Notes: generated from the sequence alone by a model not told the origin. DNA of 64,000 bases from Myxococcaceae bacterium (GCA_016793095.1 JAEUJQ010000027.1:62001-126000), one strand, 5' to 3'. Counted from the first letter of the stretch, positions 7,331-16,226 are shown. Numbers and translations: made by a program.

Positions 7331-9265
7331 ATGCGCGTCGGCGACTGCCCCAACTGCCGTGCTCCCGTCGAGTTCAGGCCGGGCGCCGGCAAGGTGAAGG
7401 TGTGCGACTACTGTCACACCGTCGTCCTGCGCGGCGAGTTCAAGCTCGAGAACCTGGGCCGGGTCGCCGACCTCGTCGACACCCAGTCGCCGCTCAAGGT
7501 CGGGCTGTCGGGGCACCACTCGGGCAACGCCTTCACCATCGTCGGGCGCATCCAGAAGTCCAACGGCGCGGGCACCTGGGACGAGTGGTGTCTGGGCTTC
7601 GATGACGGGCGCACCGCCTGGCTCTCGGAGTCCGAGGGCGAGTGGAACCTGATGCTGCCGCTCGACGGCGTGGGCGTGCCGCCGGCCGATCAGCTGCGGC
7701 CCCTCGCCAGCTTCCAGCTGCGCGATCGCCTCTTCGTCGTCGAGGAGGTCGGGCACGCCGACACCGTCGCCGCCGAAGGCCAGCTGCCCGACTTCAACCG
7801 GCAGCACGTGTACTGCGACGCCACCGGGCCGAAGGGCGCCTTCTGCTCCCTCGACTACGCGGACAACGGCTCGGGCGAGGCCTTCGTCGGCGCCCGCACG
7901 TCGATCGATCAGCTCGGGTTCGACAAGGCCGAGCTCGCGCCCACCCCGAAGCGCGACGCCCTCAAGCAGGCCCGCTGCCCCAACTGCAACGGCACCCTCG
8001 AGCTCAAGGCTCCCGACGCGGTGAAGCGGGTCGCCTGCCCGTACTGCGGCGCGCTGCTCGACGCCGGCTCGGGCGACCTCGCGTTCCTGCAGCTGCTCGA
8101 CAAGCCGCCCTATGAGCCGGTGCTGCCGCTCGGGTCCGAGGGCACGCTGCTCAAGACGCAGTGGACGGTGCTGGCCTTCCTCATCCGCAGCACGAACGTC
8201 GAGGGCACCCGGTACCCGTGGGAGGAGTACCTGCTGTGGAACCAGCAGGCCGGCTTCCGCTGGCTGATGAACTCGAACGGCCACTGGACCTTCCTCACGC
8301 CCATCGCGGCCGGTGACGTCGGCCTCTCCTTCCGCAAGGCCACGTGGAACGGCAAGGGCTTCAAGGCCTACCAGCAGGTCTTCGCCGTCACCGACTACGT
8401 GGCCGGCGAGTGCTACTGGCAGGTCACCGTCGGCGAGCAGGCGAAGGCGTCGGAGTACGTCGAGCCCCCCGAGAGCATCAACTGCGACGAGACGGACACC
8501 GAGGCCACCTTCACCCACGGGCTGATGCTGAGCGCTGATGAGGTGAAGCAGGCCTTCCGGCTCAAGGCGACCATGCCCGTCGCTCAGGGCATCGCGCCGG
8601 CGCAGGTGAACCCCCACAAGGCGAAGCTCGGCTCCCAGTTCGCGTGGGCCGGCATCTGGAGCGTCGTCTTCCTCGCGCTCCTCATCGCGTTCTCGGTCAT
8701 CGGCGACACGCGCGAGTTCATGCGCACGACCTTCACCGTGCCGCCCGGCGTGAAGCCCGGCACGCCCGAGTCGCAGCAGTTCTCGCAGCCCTTCACCATC
8801 GACAAGAAGGTGCCGCTCGAGGTCGAGTTCGAGGCGCCCGGGCTCGACAACGCCTGGCTCGCGGTGCAGCTCGATCTCGTCAACGAAGACACCGGCGAGG
8901 TCGTCTCGGTGAGCCCCGAGGCCAGCTACTACCAGGGCGTGGACGACGGCGAGCGCTGGAGCGAAGGCAGCCGCAGCAACTCGAAGCAGACCGCCGAGGT
9001 CGACCCCGGCAAGTACGTGCTCCGCGCGACGCCCAGCTTCGAGCAGACGAGCATGGCGGCGCGCGACTACCTGGTGGTGGTGAAGGCCGACTCCGGCACG
9101 GGCCTGTGCTGCCCCTTCTTCATCTTCCTGCTGCTCTTCGCCGGGCCCCTCGTCACCGCCCTGCGCAGCTCGTCCTTCGAGACGCGCCGCTGGAACGAGG
9201 CGGTCTTCCAGACGTCACCGGGCGTCAGCACCTTCCCCTACGCGAAGCAGGAGGACGACGAATGA
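7331..9265 (+). CDS. Membrane protein with two zinc ribbons and DUF4178-type domains
   Basis: 644 residues. It opens with a zinc ribbon (C6, C9, C25, C28: CPNC...CDYC) followed by a DUF4178-like domain (GTWDEWCLGFDDGRTAWLSE). A second ribbon (CPNC...CPYC, about residues 217-240) precedes a second, diverged copy (PWEEYLLWNQQAGFRWL). Two membrane segments lie near residues 437-460 and 594-613. They bracket a ~130-residue, probably extracytoplasmic, beta-type domain. The stop codon overlaps the next start (ATGA), so translation is likely coupled. In other bacteria DUF4178 genes sit beside DUF350 genes, as here; the biochemical role is not established. A TAGAAC element lies 12 bp before the start. 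Confidence 0.8.
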   Translation: MRVGDCPNCRAPVEFRPGAGKVKVCDYCHTVVLRGEFKLENLGRVADLVDTQSPLKVGLSGHHSGNAFTIVGRIQKSNGAGTWDEWCLGFDDGRTAWLSESEGEWNLMLPLDGVGVPPADQLRPLASFQLRDRLFVVEEVGHADTVAAEGQLPDFNRQHVYCDATGPKGAFCSLDYADNGSGEAFVGARTSIDQLGFDKAELAPTPKRDALKQARCPNCNGTLELKAPDAVKRVACPYCGALLDAGSGDLAFLQLLDKPPYEPVLPLGSEGTLLKTQWTVLAFLIRSTNVEGTRYPWEEYLLWNQQAGFRWLMNSNGHWTFLTPIAAGDVGLSFRKATWNGKGFKAYQQVFAVTDYVAGECYWQVTVGEQAKASEYVEPPESINCDETDTEATFTHGLMLSADEVKQAFRLKATMPVAQGIAPAQVNPHKAKLGSQFAWAGIWSVVFLALLIAFSVIGDTREFMRTTFTVPPGVKPGTPESQQFSQPFTIDKKVPLEVEFEAPGLDNAWLAVQLDLVNEDTGEVVSVSPEASYYQGVDDGERWSEGSRSNSKQTAEVDPGKYVLRATPSFEQTSMAARDYLVVVKADSGTGLCCPFFIFLLLFAGPLVTALRSSSFETRRWNEAVFQTSPGVSTFPYAKQEDDE

Positions 9266-9423
9266 AGTGGTTCGGAGGCATGGTGGTGGGCCTGTGGGCG
9301 CTCCTGCACGGGTTCGGGCTCGATCGGTTCCCCGACGAAGATCGCGGCGAGCTGCCCGCGAGCGTTCGCCTGGCGCCGGGCGGCATTCTGATGTGGCACG
9401 ACGGATTCATGGGAGGGAAGTGA
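9262..9423 (+). CDS. Small 53-residue protein of the DUF4178-DUF350 cluster
   Basis: It starts in a 4-bp ATGA overlap with the upstream gene and ends 3 bp before the DUF350 gene, so it is almost certainly translated with them. The N-terminus is moderately hydrophobic (MKWFGGMVVGLWALLHGFG) and could be a signal anchor. The remainder is short and polar (PDEDRGELPASVR; ILMWHDGFMGGK). I do not recognise the family. The tight spacing is the main evidence that it is real. Confidence 0.6.
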   Translation: MKWFGGMVVGLWALLHGFGLDRFPDEDRGELPASVRLAPGGILMWHDGFMGGK

Positions 9424-9426
9424 GCG

Positions 9427-9645
9427 ATGGACATGGACGCGCTCGTCAAACCAGTGGTGTTGGCCGTCGTCTTCTCGGTGATCGGCATGCTCGTGTTCAT
9501 CGCGGGCTTCTTCGTCATCCGGAAGCTGCTGCCCTTCGACGTTCACAAAGAGCTCGAGGTCGATCAGAACACCTCGGTCGGCATCGTGATCGCCTCGTTC
9601 ATTCTCGGGCTCGCCTTCATCATCGGCATGGCGATTCACAGCTGA
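9427..9645 (+). CDS. DUF350-family (UPF0719) small membrane protein
   Basis: 72 residues with two clear membrane helices (PVVLAVVFSVIGMLVFIAGFF and VGIVIASFILGLAFIIGMAI) joined by a short charged loop, FDVHKELEVDQNTS. This corresponds to one DUF350 repeat; larger family members carry two or more. It follows the 53-aa gene by 3 bp and belongs to the same transcription unit. The function is unknown; it may partner the DUF4178 protein in the inner membrane. Confidence 0.75.
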   Translation: MDMDALVKPVVLAVVFSVIGMLVFIAGFFVIRKLLPFDVHKELEVDQNTSVGIVIASFILGLAFIIGMAIHS

Positions 9646-9658
9646 GCCCGGTGCGCTG

Positions 9659-10744
9659 ATGTGCGCGCAACCACGTGCCGTTCGCGGGGTTCGAACCCTC
9701 GTGAGCCGCTTTGGCGTCCTGGCCGTGGTGCTGTCCCTGGCAGCGGGCGTGGCGTCTGCGCACGATCTGGGGCTCGACCTCACGCTCAACGGCACCGCGA
9801 CGAGCCCCAACAACCCGCGCACCGGCTCGGCGGGGTTGATCCTCTCTGGCAGCTACGACTTCACCGATCGGTGGACGGGCTTCCTCACGGCCATGTACGT
9901 GCGCGACTTCGCCACGCGCAGCGCTGACTCGTCGAGCCCGGGGTCGAACGTCTTCCTGTTCTCGGGCGGAGCGATGTTCCTCGCCTCGAGCCACCTCATG
10001 TTCATGGCGACGGTGACCGGCTCGCCACCGACGGTGCAGCGCAACGCGACCGCGGTGATCGTCAACGACACGACGGCCAACCTCGTCGTGCGCGGCACCA
10101 ACGCCAGCCTCGGAGGCTCCGTGCTCGGCTCGTATGCGACCAACGGCTTCTCGAACTGGGAGCACACGGTCGATCTCGCCGTCGGGGTGAACCACTTCGA
10201 GAGCAACCAGGTGGCCGAGCTGCCTGACACGGCGGCCGCCCGACTGGTGCGCGGGTTCTGCACGCAGGAGCCGGCGCGCGGCTACTGTCCTCTGGTGAAC
10301 GGCGTGAAGGCCCCGCTCACCCAGGTCCGGTTCAGCGCGACCTACACCGCCACCCTCTTCTTGAAGACCGACGTCGGCCTCGACCTGTCGGGCTTCGTCT
10401 ATGACCATCCCGATCCGTTCTCCGTCGGCAGCTTCAGCGCCGTGGTGCTCGGTCGGCAGGGACCCGAGGTCGGGCTGGGGCTGCCGATCGCGCCGTGGCG
10501 GCTCACCGCGCGGCCGTTCGTGATCATCCGCGCCGGGAAGTTCTCGGTGCGGCTCGCGTACCAGCTCGGCCTGTACACCTCTGACGCGGGGTCGAACCAC
10601 CTGGTCAGCGTGCGGCTCACCTGGAAGCTGTCGCCCTCGCTCCGGGTGTCGCTCACCGGGCTCGGCCAGACGGACGTCGATCGGGGCGCGGTGGTGAACA
10701 GGGGCGGGACCCTGACGGGCGGCGTGCTCTACATCTTCCCATGA
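9659..10744 (+). CDS. Possible outer-membrane beta-barrel protein
   Basis: 361 residues. A cleavable signal peptide is visible at residues 15-34 (VSRFGVLAVVLSLAAGVASA), so the GTG at 9701 is an alternative start. The mature part is rich in alternating polar/hydrophobic stretches (SYDFTDRWTGFLTAMYV; FSVRLAYQLGLYTSD; VSVRLTWKLSPSLRVSLTG) and ends in VLYIFP, a pattern typical of outer-membrane barrels. It has one pair of cysteines in a probable loop (GFCTQEPARGYC). No specific family is recognised. It lies 13 bp after the DUF350 gene and may be the last gene of that operon. Confidence 0.6.
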   Translation: MCAQPRAVRGVRTLVSRFGVLAVVLSLAAGVASAHDLGLDLTLNGTATSPNNPRTGSAGLILSGSYDFTDRWTGFLTAMYVRDFATRSADSSSPGSNVFLFSGGAMFLASSHLMFMATVTGSPPTVQRNATAVIVNDTTANLVVRGTNASLGGSVLGSYATNGFSNWEHTVDLAVGVNHFESNQVAELPDTAAARLVRGFCTQEPARGYCPLVNGVKAPLTQVRFSATYTATLFLKTDVGLDLSGFVYDHPDPFSVGSFSAVVLGRQGPEVGLGLPIAPWRLTARPFVIIRAGKFSVRLAYQLGLYTSDAGSNHLVSVRLTWKLSPSLRVSLTGLGQTDVDRGAVVNRGGTLTGGVLYIFP

Positions 10745-10747
10745 CGG

Positions 10748-10779
10748 GTTGTTGCGAGACGGGGCCCGACAGGGGACGA
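10748..10779 (+). promoter_or_regulatory. GTTGTTG-N10-CCCGACAGGGGACGA shared upstream element
   Basis: The 15-mer at 10765-10779 recurs exactly at 20360-20374 and for its first 11 bases at 29964-29974. GTTGTTG (10748-10754) also precedes the second copy. It lies 47 bp upstream of the GTG of the Cys-repeat lipoprotein. Candidate promoter or operator; the cognate factor is unknown. Confidence 0.45.
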
Positions 10780-10825
10780 TAGGCGTCTGCGCCGGCCGTC
10801 TGGCGCATCCCCTGGGAGCATCACC

Positions 10826-13522
10826 GTGACTCTTCGACTCCGTTCCGCGCCCGCGCTCGTGTCCGCGTGTCTGGCGCTGATCTTCACCGGCTGCAGCAAC
10901 TGCGGAACCACCGTCATCGGCGGGCGGGACGGCGGAGGTGGCGGCCTCAGCGGGACGGGCGGCGGGTTGAGTGGCACCGGCGGCGGCTTCTCGACCGGCG
11001 GCGGGCTGACGGGCGGCGGCGGAGGCGGCGGCAACGCCACCGGCGGCGGGAACGCGACGGGCGGCGGCATGGCAGGAGGCGACGCGGACGGCGGCATGGA
11101 CGGTGGCTCGACCCAGCTGTGCACGCTGGTGAGCTGCCAGTCGGCCAACGCGACCTGCGGACCGGTCGGCGACGGCTGCGGCGGCTTCATCAACTGCGGC
11201 ACCTGCACGTCCCCTCAGACCTGCGGTGGCGGCGGCACGCCCTCCCAGTGCGGCGGCTCGATGGGCTGCGTGCCGAGGACCTGCGCAGGCGAGAACGCGA
11301 ACTGCGGTCCCGTCGGTGACGGCTGCGGCGGCATCTTGAACTGCGGCACCTGCTCGGTCGCGGGAGAGACCTGCGGGGGCGGCGGCACTCCGAACCGCTG
11401 CGGCGCGGCGGGCTCGATGATCGTGGACGGCGGGTGCCAGGGACTCACCGCCTGCCCCATGGGCCTCAACTGCGGCCCCCTCGCCGACGGCTGCGGAGGC
11501 ACCATCAACTGCGGCGCCTGCACCGTCATGGGCCAGACCTGCGGCGGCGGCGGCCAGTCGAACGTGTGCGGCGCGTCGAACTCGTGCGTGCCCCGCACCT
11601 GCGCCCAGGCCCAGGCCAACTGCGGCCGGGTCGGTGACGGCTGCGGCGGCCTCACGCCCGACTGCGGCTCGTGCAACGTCGACGCGGGCGTCATCTGCGG
11701 CGGAGGCGGCATCCCCAACGTCTGCGGCAACAACATCCCCGACGCGGGCACCTGCACCGGCCTGTGCCCACGGCAGAACCAGTGCGACGCCGGCGTCAAC
11801 ACCGTCACCGGCACGGTGCGCGCGCCGACCCCGCCAGCCTATGGCAACGCCGACCCGATCCCCGGGGCCCTCGTCTACGTGCCCAACGCCACCGTGCAGC
11901 CGCTGCCGCAGGGCGCCTCCTGCACCACCTGCTCGGGCCAGGCGTCGGGCAGCCCGCTCGTGTCCACCACCACCGCGACCGACGGCACCTTCACGCTGTC
12001 GAACGTGCCGTGCGGCGCGAACGTGCCCCTCGTCATTCAGCTCGGGAAGTGGCGCCGGCAGATCACCATTCCCAACGTGGCCTGCTGCGGGAACACCGCG
12101 CTCACGGCCGACCAGTCGCGGCTGCCGCGCACCCAGACCGAGGGTGACCTTCCCCTCATCGCCATGGTGACGGGCAGCGCCGACCCGATGGAGTGCATCC
12201 TGCCGAAGGTCGGCATCGCGGCGAGCGAGTTCACTGCGCCCAACGGAAACGGCCGGGTGCGGATGTATCGCGACAACGGCACCAGCTTCCCGGGCGGAGG
12301 CTCCGTCGGCGGCCTGTTCGGCAGCCCCACCGAGCTCGCGCGGTACGATCTCGTCATCATCGACTGCGTCGGCGGGCAGGTGAATCGCAGCGCGACGGAG
12401 CTGACCAACCTGCGCAACTACCTGAACAGCGGCGGCCGCATCTACCTGAGCCACTACGGCTACGTCTGGCTGTACCAGAACGCGCCGCTGAGCTCGGTCG
12501 CCAACTGGCAGCCCGAGCAGACCAACCCGCCCGACCAGAGCGCCTTCATCGACACGTCGTTCCCCAAGGGCATGACGTTCTCGCAGTGGATGCAGCTGAC
12601 GGGAGGCTCGACGACGGCTGGCCGCATGCAGGTGCAGCAGGTGCGGCGCGACACGAATGGGCTGACGGCGATGTCACCAGCCCAGCGGTGGGTCTACTCG
12701 TCGAACCCGGCGAGCCCGGCCATCCCCCTGCAGTTCACGTTCAACACCCCCATCGGGGTGCCGCCGGCGCAGCAGTGCGGGCGCGTGCTCTTCTCGGACT
12801 TCCACGTGGCGACCGGCGGCTCGGGCGGCGGCACCTTCCCCACGTCGTGCGGCACGGCCTCGGCGATGTCCGCCCAGGAGAAGGTCCTCGAGTTCATGAT
12901 CTTCGACCTCACCTCGTGCATTCAGCCTGATGACGGCCAGTCAACCTGCTCGCCGCGCACCTGCATGCAGCTCGGCTACAACTGCGGTCAGCAGGGCGAC
13001 GGCTGCGGCGGCATCATCGACTGCGGCACGTGCCCGATGGGCCAGTTCTGCGGGGGCTCGGGGCAGCCGGGCGTCTGCGGCGGCTCGATGTGCACCCCGC
13101 GCACGTGCCTGCAACAGAACCTCGAGTGCGGCCAGGCCGGCGACGGCTGCGGTGGCACGCTGAGCTGTGGCTCGTGTCCGCCCGGCCAGGTGTGTGGGGC
13201 CGGCGGGCCCGGCCGCTGCGGCTCCGGAGGCTGCACCCCGCGCACGTGCGCAGACCAGGGGCTCTCGTGCGGCCCGGCGGGAGACGGCTGCGGCAACCTC
13301 ATTCAGTGCGGCACGTGCACGGCGCCCGACACCTGCGGCGGTGGCGGAACGCCGGGGGTCTGCGGACGGACGAGCTGCCAGCCGCGGACCTGCATGCAGG
13401 CGAACGCGGTCTGCGGCGTCATCGCTGACGGCTGCGGCGGCACGGTGAACTGCGGCTCGTGCGCGGCGCCGCTGACGTGCGGCGGTGGCGGCATTCCGCA
13501 CCAGTGCGGCGGCATCATGTAA
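10826..13522 (+). CDS. Large Cys-repeat lipoprotein with a central Greatwall-like region of unknown function
   Basis: 898 residues from a GTG start that places a lipoprotein signal (SACLALIFTGC) at the N-terminus. A Gly-rich linker follows. Then come four ~46-residue Cys-rich repeats, a ~380-residue central region and four more repeats at the C-terminus. A typical repeat has CVPRTC, NCGPVGDGCGG, NCGTC and TCGGGGTPNRCG, with eight or so cysteines that are probably all disulphide-bonded. The central region starts with a carboxypeptidase-regulatory-like beta fold (TATDGTFTLSNVPCGANVPLVIQ). It then has a part reading DLVIIDCVGG...LRNYLNSGGRIYLSHYG, reminiscent of ThuA/GATase-like folds. The repeats may bind surface polymer; no function is known. 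Confidence 0.8.
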   Translation: MTLRLRSAPALVSACLALIFTGCSNCGTTVIGGRDGGGGGLSGTGGGLSGTGGGFSTGGGLTGGGGGGGNATGGGNATGGGMAGGDADGGMDGGSTQLCTLVSCQSANATCGPVGDGCGGFINCGTCTSPQTCGGGGTPSQCGGSMGCVPRTCAGENANCGPVGDGCGGILNCGTCSVAGETCGGGGTPNRCGAAGSMIVDGGCQGLTACPMGLNCGPLADGCGGTINCGACTVMGQTCGGGGQSNVCGASNSCVPRTCAQAQANCGRVGDGCGGLTPDCGSCNVDAGVICGGGGIPNVCGNNIPDAGTCTGLCPRQNQCDAGVNTVTGTVRAPTPPAYGNADPIPGALVYVPNATVQPLPQGASCTTCSGQASGSPLVSTTTATDGTFTLSNVPCGANVPLVIQLGKWRRQITIPNVACCGNTALTADQSRLPRTQTEGDLPLIAMVTGSADPMECILPKVGIAASEFTAPNGNGRVRMYRDNGTSFPGGGSVGGLFGSPTELARYDLVIIDCVGGQVNRSATELTNLRNYLNSGGRIYLSHYGYVWLYQNAPLSSVANWQPEQTNPPDQSAFIDTSFPKGMTFSQWMQLTGGSTTAGRMQVQQVRRDTNGLTAMSPAQRWVYSSNPASPAIPLQFTFNTPIGVPPAQQCGRVLFSDFHVATGGSGGGTFPTSCGTASAMSAQEKVLEFMIFDLTSCIQPDDGQSTCSPRTCMQLGYNCGQQGDGCGGIIDCGTCPMGQFCGGSGQPGVCGGSMCTPRTCLQQNLECGQAGDGCGGTLSCGSCPPGQVCGAGGPGRCGSGGCTPRTCADQGLSCGPAGDGCGNLIQCGTCTAPDTCGGGGTPGVCGRTSCQPRTCMQANAVCGVIADGCGGTVNCGSCAAPLTCGGGGIPHQCGGIM

Positions 13523-13554
13523 CGCGCTGGCGTTCGAGGTCGTTGTCAACAGCG

Positions 13555-13578
13555 TGCCCGCGAAGGCTCGCGCGGGCA
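13555..13578. terminator. Hairpin between convergent genes (weak)
   Basis: TGCCCGCG (13555-13562) pairs with CGCGGGCA (13571-13578) around an 8-base loop. It lies between the Cys-repeat lipoprotein and the convergent SDR gene. No T-tract follows on either strand. Confidence 0.3.
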
Positions 13579-13624
13579 GTCGTTCATCGTCTCGGTGGCG
13601 AGCGCTCTGCAGTCGGCCGGCCCC

Positions 13625-14563
13625 TCAACGAACGGGCTGCTCGACGAGGCGCCACAGTCGCTCGCGGTCCTCGCTCGACTCCTTCGTCCAGCGGGCGAGG
13701 TGCGTCGAGACCGGTGCGCGGTCGAACCAGAACAGCCCGCTCTTTCCCGCGAGGCGCGGCGCAACGGCAAGCCAGACGGCGGTGTCTGCGCCCTGGTCTG
13801 GCGTGCGCAGTCGCGACCGCGTCAGCCGGTAGAACCTCGGCAGGGAGGACTGCACGGCGGGCGTGTCGGCCCAGCCCGGGTGCATCGCCGAGAAGGTGAT
13901 GTCGGGCTGCTTCACCGCCCACAGCTCGTTGAGGATCACCTCGGCGCGTTTGGTCTGCGCGTACGCCACCACCCCGTCGAAGCGCTCGACCGCGCCCTGC
14001 AGGATCGGCAGCGACAGCTTCTGGGTGTACAGGCCGCCCGACGCGACCGTGATGACGCGCCCCTTCGCGACGAGCAGCTTCGGGAGCAGCGCAGTCGTCA
14101 GGGCGAACGGCCCCAGCACGTTGGTGGCGAAGGTGAGCTCGTGGCCCTCTGCCGTGCGCGTCATCGTGTCCGGCAGGACTCCCGCGTTGTTCACCAGCAC
14201 GTCCACCGGGCCCTTGAAGCCCTCGACGAAGCGGCGCACCTCGGCGAGGACCGAGACGTCGAGCTGGTGCAGGTGCAGGTCGGCGCTCGGCAGCTCCTTC
14301 GACAGCGCGTCGCGCGCAGCCCGGCCCCGCCCCTCATCGCGACAGAGCAGGTGCACCGTCGCCCCCAGCGCCGCGAGCGCGCGCGCGGTCGCGAACCCCA
14401 GGCCCGAGTTCGCCCCGGTGATGAGCACCGACTTCCCTTGCATCGAGACACGCGTGTCAGCGGCGACGAAGCGCTGCGCGTGCCGCTCGAAGCCCGAGCG
14501 ATCGAACGAGAAGACGACCGAAGCGTCGAGGATCGCGTCGAGGAGCGCCATGACGACCTTCAT
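13625..14563 (-). CDS. Short-chain dehydrogenase/reductase (DHRS12-like)
   Basis: 312 residues with the complete SDR signature: the NAD(P)-binding TGANSGLG at about 49-56, NNAG near 127, a serine in TVASGG near 160 and the catalytic YAQTK (Y-x-x-x-K). The C-terminal part ends in a helical WTKESSEDRERLW segment. Overall order and length resemble the DHRS12 subgroup. The N-terminal ~40 residues precede the Rossmann fold and may form a membrane-associating or packing helix. The substrate is not predictable. It lies 150 bp downstream of the kinase gene on the same strand, so it may be separately transcribed. Confidence 0.85.
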   Translation of the reverse strand: MKVVMALLDAILDASVVFSFDRSGFERHAQRFVAADTRVSMQGKSVLITGANSGLGFATARALAALGATVHLLCRDEGRGRAARDALSKELPSADLHLHQLDVSVLAEVRRFVEGFKGPVDVLVNNAGVLPDTMTRTAEGHELTFATNVLGPFALTTALLPKLLVAKGRVITVASGGLYTQKLSLPILQGAVERFDGVVAYAQTKRAEVILNELWAVKQPDITFSAMHPGWADTPAVQSSLPRFYRLTRSRLRTPDQGADTAVWLAVAPRLAGKSGLFWFDRAPVSTHLARWTKESSEDRERLWRLVEQPVR

Positions 14564-14713
14564 CTAACACCGCCGCGCGGCGGCGCCGCGACGAGGCCTT
14601 CAGCGCGCGGCAAGCGGGCTCATGGGCCCTGGAACGACGCGGTCAGGGCCGGAGACGAGTGGAGCCATCACCTCGGAGGCCTTCGAGTGGAAGTCTCGCC
14701 GCGACGACGGCCC

Positions 14714-16150
14714 TCACTCCACCCACCGCTGCGGCGCCGACTCGGTGTGCTGCGCGCTGACGGTGATGACGCGGGGCCCCAGTCGGGTCCCGTCGGTGAG
14801 CACGAGCTCGACCTGATGCGCGCCCGTGGGGAGCTCGAGCTGGCGCGGGGCGAAACCTGCCGGGCGGCCGTCGACGAAGATCTCACCCTTGAGCAGGCGC
14901 TCACCGCCGATGGCCAGCACTCCCATCGCCTTCGGCGCCGCGGGCGCAGGCGCTGGAAGGGCGCGCCGCGGCCTGGCCTCCGACCGCGCGGGCTCGACGG
15001 GGAGCGCTGCGACCTCACGCGGCGAGTCCGCAGGCTGCACGGCGGGCTCGGCGGGCGCCGTCACCGCGGGTCCGGGAGCGGACGGCGGCGCCGCAGGGCC
15101 GGGCCACTGCCTGGCCACGATCGATGCGACGCCGAGCGCCACGACCGCCCCCACCAGCCCGAGGACGCGAGCACGGCGCGCTGCCGGAGACGGGTGGACC
15201 GACGGCCGGCCCGACGGCGTGGGCGTGGGGAGCCGAGGAGCCGACGCGGGCACGACCAGCGCCATCCACTCCTTGAGAGCACGCCGCAGCTCGAACCCGG
15301 GAGGCGCGAGGGCGGCCTGCACGCGCTCGCACGCCTGCGCGAACGCCTCGGCGGTCGGGTGACGGGCCTGGCGATCGCGGCGCACGGCCCGACCGATCAG
15401 CTCCCGCACCTCCGCGGGCAGCGAGGCGTCGGCGTCGAGCTCGAGGCCCGCGAGGAGATCGACCAGCGCGTTCTCGTCCTTCATCGCGCTCTCGCCGGTG
15501 AGCAGCGCGTGCAGCGTGCAGCCCAGCGAGAACACGTCGGCGCGCGCGTCGAGCCCCCCGCTGCGCATCGCTTGCTCCGGCGCCATGTAGGTGGGCTTGC
15601 CGCGGCTGGCGGCGCCGATCGTCTTCTCGGTGCGCTGCTCCCAGAGCGCGATGCCGAAGTCGGCGAGCTTCACGTCTCCCGCGCGAGAGACGAGGACGTT
15701 CTGCGGGCTCACGTCGCGGTGCACGACGCCGAGCGCCGCGCCGTCGTCGCCGACCGCCGTGTGCGCGGCGTGCAGCGCGTGGCCGACGGTCGCGGCGATG
15801 CCCAACGCGACGGGCGCCGGCATGGGCTGGTGCGCCGCGCTCCCCAGGCTCGCCAGCCGCGCCGCGTCGAGGCCGTCCACCAGCTCGAGCACCTGAAACG
15901 CCACGCCTTCGACGATGCCGAAGTCGATGACGGCCACGAGGTTGGGGTGGTGTAGCCGGCTGGCGAGCCGCGCCTCATCGACGAACATGCGCTGCAGCCG
16001 CTCGTCACCGACCCGCTCGGCCGCCATGCGCTTGACCGCGACGCGCCGGCGAAAGCCCGCGTCGCCGTGCAGCACCGCTTCCCACACCTCGGCCATGCCG
16101 CCCTGCCCCAGCGGTCGCACCAGCTCGTACTTGCCCGCGAGCAGCGTCAT
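14714..16150 (-). CDS. Hanks-type Ser/Thr protein kinase with C-terminal PEGA-like domain
   Basis: 478 residues. The start at 16150 is chosen because the kinase fold begins immediately (LLAGKYELVRPLGQGGMAEVWE). It has the catalytic lysine in RRVAVKRM, HRDVSPQNVLV as the catalytic loop, DFGIA as the Mg-binding loop and TYMAPEQ in the activation segment. All key residues are present. After the kinase (to about residue 270) comes a Pro/Ala linker containing a membrane segment (GLVGAVVALGVASIVA). A short PEGA-like domain follows (GEIFVDGRPAGFAPRQLELP), probably periplasmic. TACCAT lies 9 bp before the ATG as a possible -10. Expected to be an inner-membrane receptor kinase; the ligand and targets are unknown. 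Confidence 0.88.
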   Translation of the reverse strand: MTLLAGKYELVRPLGQGGMAEVWEAVLHGDAGFRRRVAVKRMAAERVGDERLQRMFVDEARLASRLHHPNLVAVIDFGIVEGVAFQVLELVDGLDAARLASLGSAAHQPMPAPVALGIAATVGHALHAAHTAVGDDGAALGVVHRDVSPQNVLVSRAGDVKLADFGIALWEQRTEKTIGAASRGKPTYMAPEQAMRSGGLDARADVFSLGCTLHALLTGESAMKDENALVDLLAGLELDADASLPAEVRELIGRAVRRDRQARHPTAEAFAQACERVQAALAPPGFELRRALKEWMALVVPASAPRLPTPTPSGRPSVHPSPAARRARVLGLVGAVVALGVASIVARQWPGPAAPPSAPGPAVTAPAEPAVQPADSPREVAALPVEPARSEARPRRALPAPAPAAPKAMGVLAIGGERLLKGEIFVDGRPAGFAPRQLELPTGAHQVELVLTDGTRLGPRVITVSAQHTESAPQRWVE

Positions 16151-16159
16151 GGCGCGCCG

Positions 16160-16165
16160 ATGGTA
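16160..16165 (-). promoter_or_regulatory. Candidate -10 hexamer for the kinase gene
   Basis: On the minus strand TACCAT lies 9 bp before the start codon at 16150, with no ribosome site between. It is part of the recurring short-leader pattern. Confidence 0.25.
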
Positions 16166-16226
16166 GCGCCGCCAACGCCGTTTCGAGCGGCCTTCGAGCA
16201 GCGCGCGTGTCAGGCTCCACCACCTC

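Noticed and set aside
9683-9700. GGGGTTCGAACCCTCG, like a tRNA T-arm
   Set aside because: No matching acceptor, D- or anticodon arm is found around it, and it lies in the start region of a protein gene.
9620-12454. 944-codon open frame on the minus strand
   Set aside because: It overlaps several well-supported plus-strand genes, is Arg/Ala/His-rich and has no recognisable domain. High-GC DNA commonly leaves such frames open.
14570-14583. CCGCCGCGCGGCGG palindrome between the kinase and SDR genes
   Set aside because: Purely G/C palindromes of this length are common in such DNA, and no T-tract or conservation argument supports a terminator.
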